Source of the DNA: Nitratireductor sp.
GTDB lineage: Bacteria; Pseudomonadota; Alphaproteobacteria; Rhizobiales; Rhizobiaceae
Assembly (NCBI RefSeq): GCF_017794765.1
Contig: NZ_CP051236.1
Coordinates: 3,052,176 to 3,116,175, forward strand
DNA length: 64,000 bases
Reading direction: 5' to 3'
Every line of letters starts with the position of its first letter. The first letter of the stretch is position 1. Shown piece after piece: positions 50,893 through 59,266 of the stretch. The notes under the pieces were generated by a model. It had not been told where the DNA came from. It saw only the letters and a program-made list of their open reading frames with translations, and did no database searches. The translations under genes were made by a program, and so were the position numbers.

Positions 50893-52137
50893 ATGACAGA
50901 TCTTTCAGCCGGCACCGGCCTTTCCACACGCCGCCATCTCGGCAAGGCGGTTTATCAGAACCGGGCCACGACACGCGAAGGACTTTCCGAGCGGCTGTTC
51001 GCCCTTCTCTTCTCCGGCCTGGTTTACCCGCAAATCTGGGAAGACCCGGAAGTGGACATGGCGGCGATGGAACTCGACGAAAGCCACCGGATCGTCACCA
51101 TCGCATCGGGCGGCTGCAATGTTTTGGCCTATCTTACGCGTCAGCCCGCAAGGATTGACGCTGTGGATCTGAACGCCGCTCACGTGGCGCTGAACCGGCT
51201 GAAGCTCACCGCCTTCAAGACATTGCCGGGTCACAGCGATCTGCTGCGCTTTTTCGGCACCACCAACCAGCGCTCAAACAGGCAGGCCTATGAGCGCTTC
51301 ATCGCACCCGCACTCGATACCCGGTCGCGCCGACACTGGGAGAAACGCGGACCGCTCGGTCGCCGTCGCATCGACGCCTTTTCCAAGAACTTTTACCGCA
51401 AGGGCCTGCTCGGCTTTTTCATAGCCACCGGTCACACGGTTGCAAGGCTCTATGGCGTAAACCCCGCTGACATCATGAAATCGCACTCGATCCGCGAGCA
51501 GAGGATCTTTTTCGACGAGCAATTGCGCCCGCTTTTCGATCGCAGACTTGTGCGCTGGGCGACATCACGCAAAGCCTCCCTATTCGGCCTGGGCATTCCG
51601 CCTGCACAGTATGATTCACTCATTACCGCCGGCAACGGCACCATGGCAGACGTGCTCTCGAGCCGCCTTGAAAAACTCGCCTGCCATTTTCCGCTCAAGG
51701 AAAACTATTTCGCATGGCAGGCTTTTGCACGCCACTACCCCGCACAGGACGAGGCCGCCCTGCCCGCCTATCTGGAACGCCGCAACTTTGAGACAATCCG
51801 CGCAGCAGCAGGCAATGTGACCGTGCATCACGCCAACCTGATGGATGTGCTGGGTAAAAAGCCGGCACAGAGCGTGGACCGCTATGTGTTGCTCGACGCC
51901 CAGGACTGGATGAACGATGATCAGCTCAACGCACTCTGGAGCGAAATCACGCGGACCGCGGCACCGGGCGCACGCGTCATCTTCCGCACGGCCGCAGCGC
52001 CGAGCCTGCTGCCCGGGCGCGTGCACGACAATATCCTGAACCAGTGGCACTACGAGAAAATCCGCTCACGCGAACTTTCAGCCAATGACCGTTCGGCGAT
52101 CTATGGTGGCTTCCACCTTTATGTGAAAGCGGCCTGA
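50893..52137 (+). CDS. btaA: S-adenosylmethionine:diacylglycerol 3-amino-3-carboxypropyl transferase BtaA (DUF3419)
   Basis: This 414-aa protein is of the DUF3419 family. YPQIWEDPEVDMAAMEL (about 52-68), the methyltransferase-like IVTIASGGCNVLAYL and DAVDLNAAHVALNRLKL, and the late LLDAQDWMND segment are characteristic of BtaA. It transfers the aminocarboxypropyl group of SAM to diacylglycerol to make diacylglyceryl homoserine, a phosphorus-free lipid. GGGGAGAG precedes the ATG. It is followed after 2 bases by btaB. Confidence 0.92.
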   Translation: MTDLSAGTGLSTRRHLGKAVYQNRATTREGLSERLFALLFSGLVYPQIWEDPEVDMAAMELDESHRIVTIASGGCNVLAYLTRQPARIDAVDLNAAHVALNRLKLTAFKTLPGHSDLLRFFGTTNQRSNRQAYERFIAPALDTRSRRHWEKRGPLGRRRIDAFSKNFYRKGLLGFFIATGHTVARLYGVNPADIMKSHSIREQRIFFDEQLRPLFDRRLVRWATSRKASLFGLGIPPAQYDSLITAGNGTMADVLSSRLEKLACHFPLKENYFAWQAFARHYPAQDEAALPAYLERRNFETIRAAAGNVTVHHANLMDVLGKKPAQSVDRYVLLDAQDWMNDDQLNALWSEITRTAAPGARVIFRTAAAPSLLPGRVHDNILNQWHYEKIRSRELSANDRSAIYGGFHLYVKAA

Positions 52138-52139
52138 AC

Positions 52140-52817
52140 ATGGCCATGCCGGAGACCGCTGGCCACGCGAGCCTGATGGACGGCGTTTACCGCCGCCAGC
52201 GTCACATCTACGACCTGACGCGCAAATATTATCTGCTTGGGCGTGATGGACTGATCACCGGGCTAAACGTGCCGGAGGGCGGCGCAGTGCTGGAGCTCGG
52301 TTGCGGCACCGGACGCAATCTGGCGCTCGTTTCGGACCATTATCCGAAGGCGCGGCTCTTCGGCCTCGACATCTCGCAGGAGATGCTGGTCACCGCAAGG
52401 CGTCGCATGGAGCGCGATGGGATCGATGCCCGGCTGGCTCAGGCCGACGCATCGTCTTTCGATGCCGAAGCGCTGTTCGGGCAAACCCGGTTCGACCGGG
52501 TTTTCATTTCCTATTCGCTGTCGATGATCCCGCCATGGCGCGAGACCATTGCAGCCGGCCTCGACTGCGTCGCGCCGGGTGGCTCGCTGCACATCGTGGA
52601 TTTCGGCCGGCAGGAGCGGCTGCCCGGCTGGTTCCGCGCAGGACTGCGGCGCTGGCTTTCAGCATTCCACGTGACGCCGCGTGATTCACTGCGTGAAGCA
52701 CTGGAATCGGAATGCGAGAAACGGGGCGCAAGCCTGCGTTTCGATTCGTCTTTTCGCGGTTACGCCGCGCAGGCGATTGTGGAAATGCCTGCGGTGCATG
52801 ACACCCCGTTGCGTTGA
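52140..52817 (+). CDS. btaB: Diacylglyceryl homoserine N-methyltransferase BtaB
   Basis: This is a 225-aa class I methyltransferase with SAM loop VLELGCGTGRNLAL near residues 49-62, LFGLDISQEML (motif II) and FISYSLSMIPPWRE. Next to btaA it is expected to methylate diacylglyceryl homoserine three times, giving the betaine lipid DGTS, which replaces phospholipids under phosphate starvation. It ends 4 bases before the inverted repeat that begins the accessory islet. Confidence 0.9.
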   Translation: MAMPETAGHASLMDGVYRRQRHIYDLTRKYYLLGRDGLITGLNVPEGGAVLELGCGTGRNLALVSDHYPKARLFGLDISQEMLVTARRRMERDGIDARLAQADASSFDAEALFGQTRFDRVFISYSLSMIPPWRETIAAGLDCVAPGGSLHIVDFGRQERLPGWFRAGLRRWLSAFHVTPRDSLREALESECEKRGASLRFDSSFRGYAAQAIVEMPAVHDTPLR

Positions 52818-52821
52818 CGTG

Positions 52822-52851
52822 GTGCGTGGTTCGACAAGCTCACCATGAAGG
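52822..52851 (+). repeat. Interspersed repeat, copy 1
   Basis: A 30-bp stretch containing GTTCGACAAGCTCACCATGA matches the reverse complement of 54158-54187 at 29 of 30 positions. The two copies face each other and enclose the 53069 gene. The outer edge is within 5 bases of the btaB stop. Confidence 0.85.
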
Positions 52852-52885
52852 AAGTGAGTTTCGCAAAACTGTTCACCAATTGATC

Positions 52886-52913
52886 GTAGGTTCGATCCCT
52901 ACCGCCAGAGCCA
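52886..52913 (+). other. tRNA 3'-end remnant (T arm, acceptor strand and CCA)
   Basis: GTAGG (52886-52890), loop TTCGATC and CCTAC (52898-52902) form a standard T arm. CGCCAGA, a discriminator G and CCA complete the 3' end at 52913. No matching 5' acceptor (TCTGGCG), D arm or anticodon arm lies within 100 bases upstream, so this is not a working tRNA. Such 3' fragments are usual relics of integration at a tRNA gene. Confidence 0.55.
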
Positions 52914-52980
52914 AAATCACAAAACAAATCAAAGACTTACGAGACACATCAGCGAGGTGGCTCAGGGGGTGCTTGGCTTT

Positions 52981-52999
52981 AGTAAGCACATAGTAAGCA
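52981..52999 (+). repeat. Direct repeats resembling integrase arm-type sites
   Basis: AGTAAGCA occurs at 52981-52988 and 52992-52999, an 11-bp period, and a reverse-orientation relative (CGCTTAC) lies near 53025. Short helical-phase repeats next to a tRNA 3' end are typical of attachment-site flanks, but no integrase gene is present. Confidence 0.35.
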
Positions 53000-53068
53000 G
53001 ACACCTAGCTCCTACCATTCTATTCGCTTACCTTTGTCGGCAAGAAATTCAGTGATTTTGAGGCTGCG

Positions 53069-53998
53069 ATGACAAGTGACGGCAGCGATAAGCCGAAAAC
53101 CTCAATAGATGTAAGCGTCGGCAAAGAGATTGATGCCGCACTTGGAGACGTGATCCGAGGTTTGCTACAGAAGCCGTCCGAGGCCGTTGGCGACCTTGTT
53201 GCCGATGGGATCGGTATCCTTGGGGACCGGGTAAGAAGAAAGCGCGAGCTTAACGCAAAGCTTGGGATGGAAGAAGTTCGCAAGCGTTTGGACGCGGATG
53301 GGGTGGATATGAAGGACATCACCCCGCCGAAAGAGGAAGAGCTTCACCTTCTCATGAACGGCATGTCATTGGCCGATGACGAAAGCATTCGGGAATTGTG
53401 GTCGGGCCTTTTCGCGAAAGCACTTGAACCCAATTCAGAGACCGAGGCGGAACGCCCTTTTATCAGTGTCTTGGACAGCCTTTCTCCACTAGATGCAAAA
53501 ATTATTGATCTTCTATCCTTCATTCAAAGAACCGAAAACGAGTTGCAAGCCAAGTCAATCAAGTTTTCTCCGCGTGACTTTAGGAAGGTTACGGATGAGG
53601 AGAAAGCGCAGGCCGAACGCGCTCAAAAGGAAAACGCAGCTTTGCAGAAAGCGGCAGTATCGTCAATTCGTCAGAAGGCAGAGGAATACAGCCTATCCGA
53701 GCCAAGTGCGCCCGGCTGGTCCGATAACCTTATGCGGCAAGGCGTAATTGAAAGAACACCCATCCATCGGTTCGGGCACCTTTCAGCGTTTGGGCCGACC
53801 ATTCGCGATGAACGAGATTTGGCTAACGCTTTAGGTGAGTTTCACAAGACGTTGCGCGAAATGGAGGAAGTATCGAAGCGGCAAGCATCGCCGCCAGAAC
53901 GCCTTTTTTCACAACATGCTTTCGGCCCTCGGCTAAACCTAGAGGTCCAATTGACCGCTTTTGGCAAACGATTTGCATCGGCATGTGGCCTCATTTGA
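53069..53998 (+). CDS. Putative Abi-alpha/DUF4393-like protein in accessory islet
   Basis: This is a 309-aa soluble protein with no signal or membrane helix. Residues about 85-145 (MSLADDESIRELWSGLFAKAL and ISVLDSLSPLDAKIIDLL) resemble the core of Abi-alpha (DUF4393) or DUF2806 proteins, families loosely tied to abortive phage infection. A charged coiled-coil (about 165-200) and a C-terminal LTAFGKRFASACG, also Abi-alpha-like, follow. Base composition is visibly lower in GC than the btaB or hydrolase genes, which suggests recent transfer. It is alone, with no partner gene, flanked by inverted repeats and a tRNA remnant. The family call is from memory of its pattern, not a search. Confidence 0.5.
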   Translation: MTSDGSDKPKTSIDVSVGKEIDAALGDVIRGLLQKPSEAVGDLVADGIGILGDRVRRKRELNAKLGMEEVRKRLDADGVDMKDITPPKEEELHLLMNGMSLADDESIRELWSGLFAKALEPNSETEAERPFISVLDSLSPLDAKIIDLLSFIQRTENELQAKSIKFSPRDFRKVTDEEKAQAERAQKENAALQKAAVSSIRQKAEEYSLSEPSAPGWSDNLMRQGVIERTPIHRFGHLSAFGPTIRDERDLANALGEFHKTLREMEEVSKRQASPPERLFSQHAFGPRLNLEVQLTAFGKRFASACGLI

Positions 53999-53999
53999 C

Positions 54000-54032
54000 G
54001 ATCTTAACCGCGCCCAACTTGGGCGCAAGATC
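54000..54032. other. Hairpin directly after the islet gene
   Basis: GATCTT (54000-54005) and AAGATC (54027-54032) bracket GCGCCCAA-C-TTGGGCGC. The long stem begins two bases after the stop codon. No T-run follows, so termination is possible but not proven. Confidence 0.5.
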
Positions 54033-54157
54033 ATGGATCTGATTTGCCTTTATTTTCATGGCAATGGGAGGCTTTTTGAGGGAATGGGCGGGAAGCGGAT
54101 AAACCCTAAAATCATAACTGTTAATCAAATGCACGACAGGCCTGTAGCCAGTTCCAT

Positions 54158-54187
54158 CCCTCATGGTGAGCTTGTCGAACCACGCAC
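54158..54187 (-). repeat. Interspersed repeat, copy 2 (inverted)
   Basis: The reverse complement of 52822-52851 is found here with one mismatch. It lies 46 bases after the hydrolase stop codon and closes the islet on its right side. Confidence 0.85.
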
Positions 54188-54233
54188 AACGCTGCCACCT
54201 TCAAACAGAACATCGCCAAAATTGGCGTTCCCC

Positions 54234-55631
54234 CTATTCCATCTCGCCCGGAAGTTTCGCCAGAGCCTCGATCAGCGCCTGTGGCTTGTAGCCGAGGCGT
54301 GAGGGCGTGAGGCCCATGCGCACAACCACCATGCGCAGCGAGGGGATGACCGTGATGGTCTGGCCATCATGGCCGAGCATCCAGAATGCATCAGAAGGCA
54401 GGTCGAAACCCTCGTCTTCCGGTACGCCGCGCGGTGTGTTGGCGCGCGGGCCGTGCAGCCAGACATGACGGCCATATTCACCGCCCGAAGCCTCGGTGGG
54501 GGTGCGCATCCACCGCACCCAGCCTTCGGGCAGAATGCGTTCGCCCTTCCACACGCCATCCTGAAGGAGAAGCTGGCCGAACTTCGCCCAGTCACGCGCA
54601 GATGCATAAAGGTTTGAGGACCCGACATAAGTGCCACGCGTATCGGTCTCGAAGACGGCGCTGTCCATGCCGAGCGGACCGAACAGGGCCTCATAGGGCC
54701 AGGCCAGCGCATCCTGGGGCGCGCTGAACGTGTCCTGCCACACACGCGACAGGAGAACGCTCGTGCCACTCGAATAGTTGAAAACCTCGCCGACCGGGCT
54801 TTCAAGCTTCTGGTCAGCCGCGAAGGCCGGCATGTCCGAGGCGAGATAGAGCATGCGCGTGACATCGCTCACATCGCCATAATCCTCGTTGAAGTAGAGA
54901 CCGCTCTCCATGGCGAGAAGATCGGCAACGGTGATCTGCGATCGTTCGTCATCCGCCCATTCGGGGAACAGATTGCTGTCCTCGACAGACAGGCGGCCAG
55001 CCTTGACGCGGGTGCCGATGAGGACGGCGGTAACGGTTTTGGTCATGGACCAGCCGATCAGGGGCTGCGTGTAATGGGCGACGTCCTCGCCAAAGCGCTC
55101 ACCAATGATGCGGCCATCCTGCACGACGACCACGGCGCGCATGCCGGGGCCGGTGAGCGCGGGATCACCAAGCAGTTTGGCCACCAGCTCATGCCCCTTT
55201 ACGTCGATGCGCGGGCCATCCGGCCACAGATCCCTCCCCTGAGGCGAAGGCTCCTGCCTGTCGAAACGGGCGCCCAGTGCCGCATCCACATCACCATCGG
55301 GCACGGCGGCGCAGCCGGTCGCACCGCGATAGACGGCAAGCCCCCCGCCAAAAACACCGAAGAGGCCAGTGTGAACCGTGGCATCGGACGGCTCGACACG
55401 CACGCGCATGAGCTTCAGGAGCGGGTGACCCGGCGCCTGAACATCCTGCTCAAGCACGGTCTGCGGGTCGCGCCCCGCTACAAAGACATTCGAGCAGATA
55501 ATTTTGGCCGCGTAATTGGAACCAACGCGGATAAGAGCGGGGGGAGCAAGATACAGCCACAAAGCCCCCCCGATGAGCACGATCAAAATGAGGCTGAGAA
55601 GCCACTTGAAAAGCCTGAAAATCAGCCGCAT
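54234..55631 (-). CDS. Serine beta-lactamase-fold hydrolase, membrane anchored
   Basis: This is a 465-aa protein from the ATG at 55631, where a membrane helix (8-27) begins. The beta-lactamase family (class C/esterase type) pattern is seen: Ser-x-x-Lys in GWSMTKTVT, the Tyr motif in FNYSSGTS and a late LGHDGQTI in place of the KTG box. Family members are esterases, D-amino-peptidases or penicillin-binding-like hydrolases facing the periplasm; true beta-lactamase activity is unlikely. It is divergent from the GH25 lipoprotein. Confidence 0.82.
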   Translation of the reverse strand: MRLIFRLFKWLLSLILIVLIGGALWLYLAPPALIRVGSNYAAKIICSNVFVAGRDPQTVLEQDVQAPGHPLLKLMRVRVEPSDATVHTGLFGVFGGGLAVYRGATGCAAVPDGDVDAALGARFDRQEPSPQGRDLWPDGPRIDVKGHELVAKLLGDPALTGPGMRAVVVVQDGRIIGERFGEDVAHYTQPLIGWSMTKTVTAVLIGTRVKAGRLSVEDSNLFPEWADDERSQITVADLLAMESGLYFNEDYGDVSDVTRMLYLASDMPAFAADQKLESPVGEVFNYSSGTSVLLSRVWQDTFSAPQDALAWPYEALFGPLGMDSAVFETDTRGTYVGSSNLYASARDWAKFGQLLLQDGVWKGERILPEGWVRWMRTPTEASGGEYGRHVWLHGPRANTPRGVPEDEGFDLPSDAFWMLGHDGQTITVIPSLRMVVVRMGLTPSRLGYKPQALIEALAKLPGEME

Positions 55632-55759
55632 TCCCACATCCAATCCTGCATTTCGTATCGCTGCCCGGCTTGCCGTGGTGACTGGGCCACCATCTTCGCC
55701 TATTTCTGTCAGCAACGTTCAATTTCGCTGATTCGCACCCGGGGGAGCCTCTGCTCATC

Positions 55760-56560
55760 ATGCGTCGATTGATGATCGCCAGTCTATCCGCCTTGCTCGT
55801 TGGCTGCTCCACGGTCGACTATGATTTTTCCGACGTGACTCCCAAGGTCCAGGCACCCGCTTCAACCAGCCATGGCCTGCGGTTTGCCGACACCGACCCG
55901 CACGAATGGAAAGGCCGGGCACCCTGGCACTATGCGATCCATGGTACGGACGTGGCCAAGTATCAGGCTGAAATTGACTGGAAGAAGGTGGCGCGTAACA
56001 ACATCTCTTTCGCTTTCATCAAGGCGACAGAAGGCGGCGACCGGGTGGACGACTTTTTCGCGCGCAACTGGCGCGAAGCCAAGGCCGCGGGTGTTCCACG
56101 CGGAGCTTATCACTTCTTCTATTTCTGCCGACCGGCCATCGAGCAAGCGCAGTGGTTCATCCGCAATGTACCGCGCGACGCCTCGGCACTGCCGCCAGTG
56201 CTCGACATGGAATGGAACCCCTTTTCACCTACCTGCACGATCCGCCCACCGGCTGAGAAGGTGCGCGCGGAGATGCGCGTTTTCCTCAATGCGGTAGAAC
56301 GGCACTACGGCAAACGCCCCATCATCTACACATCGATCGATTTCTTTGACGACAACGGCCTGAGCAGTTTCAAGGGCTATCCCTTCTGGTTACGCTCGGT
56401 GGCCGGTCATCCGGATGACAAATATTCGAACCATCCTTGGGTCTTCTGGCAGTATACGGGCACCGGCGTGATCCCGGGCATTGAGGGGAAGGCCGATATC
56501 AACGTGTTCAACGGCAATGCCAGAGCCTGGAAGAACTGGCTCAAGGCCAATGCCGACTGA
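55760..56560 (+). CDS. GH25 muramidase-like lipoprotein
   Basis: This 266-aa protein has a short signal ending in the lipobox LLVGC (Cys16). The glycoside hydrolase 25 fold is clear: GTDVAKYQAEIDWKKV with the first Asp, FAFIKATEG, the catalytic Asp-x-Glu in LDMEWNPFSPTC, PIIYTSIDFF and the closing QYTGTGVIPGI. It hydrolyses the MurNAc-GlcNAc bond of peptidoglycan in the periplasm. It precedes another murein hydrolase gene by 43 bases. Confidence 0.9.
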   Translation: MRRLMIASLSALLVGCSTVDYDFSDVTPKVQAPASTSHGLRFADTDPHEWKGRAPWHYAIHGTDVAKYQAEIDWKKVARNNISFAFIKATEGGDRVDDFFARNWREAKAAGVPRGAYHFFYFCRPAIEQAQWFIRNVPRDASALPPVLDMEWNPFSPTCTIRPPAEKVRAEMRVFLNAVERHYGKRPIIYTSIDFFDDNGLSSFKGYPFWLRSVAGHPDDKYSNHPWVFWQYTGTGVIPGIEGKADINVFNGNARAWKNWLKANAD

Positions 56561-56603
56561 CAACGCGAAACGCCATCGTTGGGCGTTTTCAAGGAGAGTA
56601 GAC

Positions 56604-57782
56604 ATGCGCAGAAAATCCATTTTGCTCGGAGTGCTCTTTGCCTTCGGCATCGCCGGCAGCGCCCTGGCGCAGCAGTGCGGCGGCGATTTCAACGCCTGGC
56701 GAGAAGCCGTACGTGAAGACGCGGCCGCGGACGGTGTGGGCGAGCGTGGCCTCTCCGCGCTGAACGGTGCGAGCATCGACCAGAAAGTTCTGGAGCGCGA
56801 CCGGGCACAGGGCGTGTTCAACCAGACCTTTGCCGAATTCGCCGGCCGCATGATCAATGATTACCGGCTGAAGAACGGCGCGGCCAATCTGCAGAAATAT
56901 GCAGACATCTTTGCACGGGCAGAGAACGAGTTCGGCGTCCCGGGGCCGGTGATCGCCTCCTTCTGGGCGCTGGAGACGGATTTCGGCGCCGTTCAGGGCG
57001 ATTTCTCGACCCTCAACGCGCTCGCCACGCTGGCGCATGACTGCCGCCGTCCGGAAATCTTCCGCCCGCAGCTGATCGCGCTGCTGCACCTGATCGATCA
57101 GGGATGGGTGCAGGCCAACGTGACCGGCGCGTGGGCCGGCGAGATCGGCCAGATGCAGATGCTGCCATCCGACTATTACACAAAGGGCGTCGATGGCGAC
57201 GGCGATGGCAAGGTTGACCTCAAGGGCAGCTCTCCCGACGCAATCCTGACGGCAGCGAAAAACCTTCAGTCGCTCGGCTGGAAACCCGGCGAGCCGTGGA
57301 TGGAAGAGGTGCGCGTGCCCGATCAGATGCCCTGGGAGCAGACTGGCCGCGTGACCAAGCTACCGCGCTCGGAATGGGCGGCGATGGGCGTGACCTATCG
57401 CGATGGCAGCCCGCTGCCCTCTGACGGGATGCCGACGGCCGTGGTGCTTCCGATGGGGCACAGGGGACCAGCCTTCCTGGTCTATGACAATTACGACATT
57501 TACCTGGAATGGAACCAGTCGCTCATCTACACGCTGACGGCGGCGCATCTGGCCACACGGCTTGCCGGAGCACCGCGCTTCGATGTGCGCTCACCCGAGC
57601 AGGGGCTCGCGCCCGAGACGATGAAGCAGTTGCAGACCAAGCTTGCCGCACGCGGTCACGATGTGGGCAAGATTGACGGCATTCTGGGGGCCGGTACGCG
57701 CGAAGCCGTGCGCCAGGAACAGCTGCGCCTCGGCCTGCCCGCCGATGGCTGGCCGACGCCGACACTTTTTTCGAACCTCTAG
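56604..57782 (+). CDS. Lytic murein transglycosylase, MltB type, with peptidoglycan-binding domain
   Basis: This is a 392-aa protein from the ATG at 56604 with AAGGAG upstream. The signal peptide is 1-22. An SLT_2 domain (about 28-320) has the catalytic Glu124 in FWALETDFG and IGQMQMLPSDYY. A PG_binding_1 domain occupies about 330-390. It cleaves glycan strands in the periplasm and probably works with the GH25 enzyme encoded just before it. Confidence 0.92.
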   Translation: MRRKSILLGVLFAFGIAGSALAQQCGGDFNAWREAVREDAAADGVGERGLSALNGASIDQKVLERDRAQGVFNQTFAEFAGRMINDYRLKNGAANLQKYADIFARAENEFGVPGPVIASFWALETDFGAVQGDFSTLNALATLAHDCRRPEIFRPQLIALLHLIDQGWVQANVTGAWAGEIGQMQMLPSDYYTKGVDGDGDGKVDLKGSSPDAILTAAKNLQSLGWKPGEPWMEEVRVPDQMPWEQTGRVTKLPRSEWAAMGVTYRDGSPLPSDGMPTAVVLPMGHRGPAFLVYDNYDIYLEWNQSLIYTLTAAHLATRLAGAPRFDVRSPEQGLAPETMKQLQTKLAARGHDVGKIDGILGAGTREAVRQEQLRLGLPADGWPTPTLFSNL

Positions 57783-59236
57783 ATTTTTGCCTTCGACGCC
57801 CCGGTAGCCTGCCCTCCATCCGGTTGCCGGGGCGTGGTGTTCTCTTCATCAGCTTCGGCCGCCACCACCATGGGCTCCTTCTCCCCCTCTTCCCGCTCCC
57901 TCATTGCAGCCTTGGCAGCCTTTTCAAGCGCGCGGCGCGCACGCCATTTGCGCAGGGTCATGCGGCCTGCCCGATAGCGGGCGCGCACCCACCAGAGCCC
58001 CTCACCCACATTCTCGATCTCATCGGCATAGGCTTCCGAAAGTGCTTCGCGATAGGAAGAAAAGCCCTTGGCCGCAACGTCTTCGATGCGGCGCATGACC
58101 GACATCCAGGCCGGCGAGAACAGAAGCGAAATCGCGGTGACGGCGATGGCGAGACGATAACTGTCCTGCGCCAGCGCGCCGGCTGATAGCCCGGCTGCCG
58201 CGAGCACGAAGGAAAACTCGCCGATCTGGGCCATGGAAAGACCGCCGATCAGCGCCGTGTTGCGGTCATGCCCGGTGGCGCGCAACAGGAAGACGTTAAG
58301 CAGCGTCTTGGCGGCGATGACAAGGAGCGCGGCTCCCAGCACCATCCAGAGATTGTTCCAGATATAGGTCAGGTCGAACAAAAGGCCTATGGACAGGAAG
58401 AAGATCACGACGAGGACACTCTGGATCGGCTCGATCACGGGAATGATGCGCGCGCGCAGATTCGAGTTGCCGACCAGAATGCCGGCGACGAACGCGCCAT
58501 AGGCCGGCGAAAGGCCGAGGAAACCCGAGAGGGCCGCCACGCCGAAGCAGACACCCAGGGCACCAAGAGCGAGAATTTCCACATTGTCGGCAATCGCATC
58601 GGCAAAGGGCATGCGCAGCTTGCCCCGCCGCCCGAGCCACCAGAGAAGCCAGCCGAGAAAGCCGACCGCCAGAGCCACTTTTGCAGCGATGGCAACAAGG
58701 CTGGTTTCAGCTCCGCCCAGCGCGGAAACGATGATAAGCATCGGCACAACGGCAATGTCCTGCGCGATCAGAACGGCGATGGCGATGCGGCCCGCATCGC
58801 GGCGCAATTCGTCCATGTCGTCGAGCATCTTCATGGCGACGACCGTGCTGGAAATGCCGATGATGAATCCGAAGATGATGCCCTCGGCAAACCCCGTTCC
58901 GCTCATCCACGCGATGGACAGACCGATGGCCAGCGCCACGGACAATTGCCCGACGGCCACAAGCACGGCGGGCCTGAGGCTCATGATAAAAGCTCTGAGC
59001 GACAACTCCATGCCGATGAAGAAGAGCAGCATGAGGACGCCCATCTCGGCAAGCGCGATCACGTTTTCGGAATTGCCGATGAGGCCGAATCCGGTTGGCC
59101 CCATGACCACGCCGGCCAGAATGAACCCCACCAGCGGCGGCTGCTTAAGGCGCATCAGGCCAAGCCCGAGCGCAATGGCCACGAGGAGGACGAAGGCGAC
59201 CTCCGTCAAGGGAAAGGCATGTGCTTCCGCTTCCAA
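57779..59236 (-). CDS. Cation:proton antiporter, CPA2 family
   Basis: This 485-aa protein has about 12 membrane helices in the Na_H_Exchanger (KefB/YbaL-like) pattern, with GLMRLKQPPLVGFILAG-like helix 1-2 and the ISSTVVAMKML and LIAQDIAVVPML motifs. The last 85 residues are a charged cytoplasmic tail (ARRALEKAAKAAMREREEGE) without the TrkA-N nucleotide-binding domain found in Kef proteins. It exchanges K+ or Na+ for protons. Its stop overlaps the end of the convergent mltB-like gene by 4 bases. Confidence 0.88.
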   Translation of the reverse strand: MEAEAHAFPLTEVAFVLLVAIALGLGLMRLKQPPLVGFILAGVVMGPTGFGLIGNSENVIALAEMGVLMLLFFIGMELSLRAFIMSLRPAVLVAVGQLSVALAIGLSIAWMSGTGFAEGIIFGFIIGISSTVVAMKMLDDMDELRRDAGRIAIAVLIAQDIAVVPMLIIVSALGGAETSLVAIAAKVALAVGFLGWLLWWLGRRGKLRMPFADAIADNVEILALGALGVCFGVAALSGFLGLSPAYGAFVAGILVGNSNLRARIIPVIEPIQSVLVVIFFLSIGLLFDLTYIWNNLWMVLGAALLVIAAKTLLNVFLLRATGHDRNTALIGGLSMAQIGEFSFVLAAAGLSAGALAQDSYRLAIAVTAISLLFSPAWMSVMRRIEDVAAKGFSSYREALSEAYADEIENVGEGLWWVRARYRAGRMTLRKWRARRALEKAAKAAMREREEGEKEPMVVAAEADEENTTPRQPDGGQATGASKAKI

Positions 59237-59266
59237 AAACTGGTCCCCTTTTCCGTATGCGCCCGA

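Noticed and set aside
52870-52913. Complete tRNA gene
   Set aside because: Only the T arm and 3' acceptor strand are present; no D arm, anticodon arm or 5' acceptor could be found.
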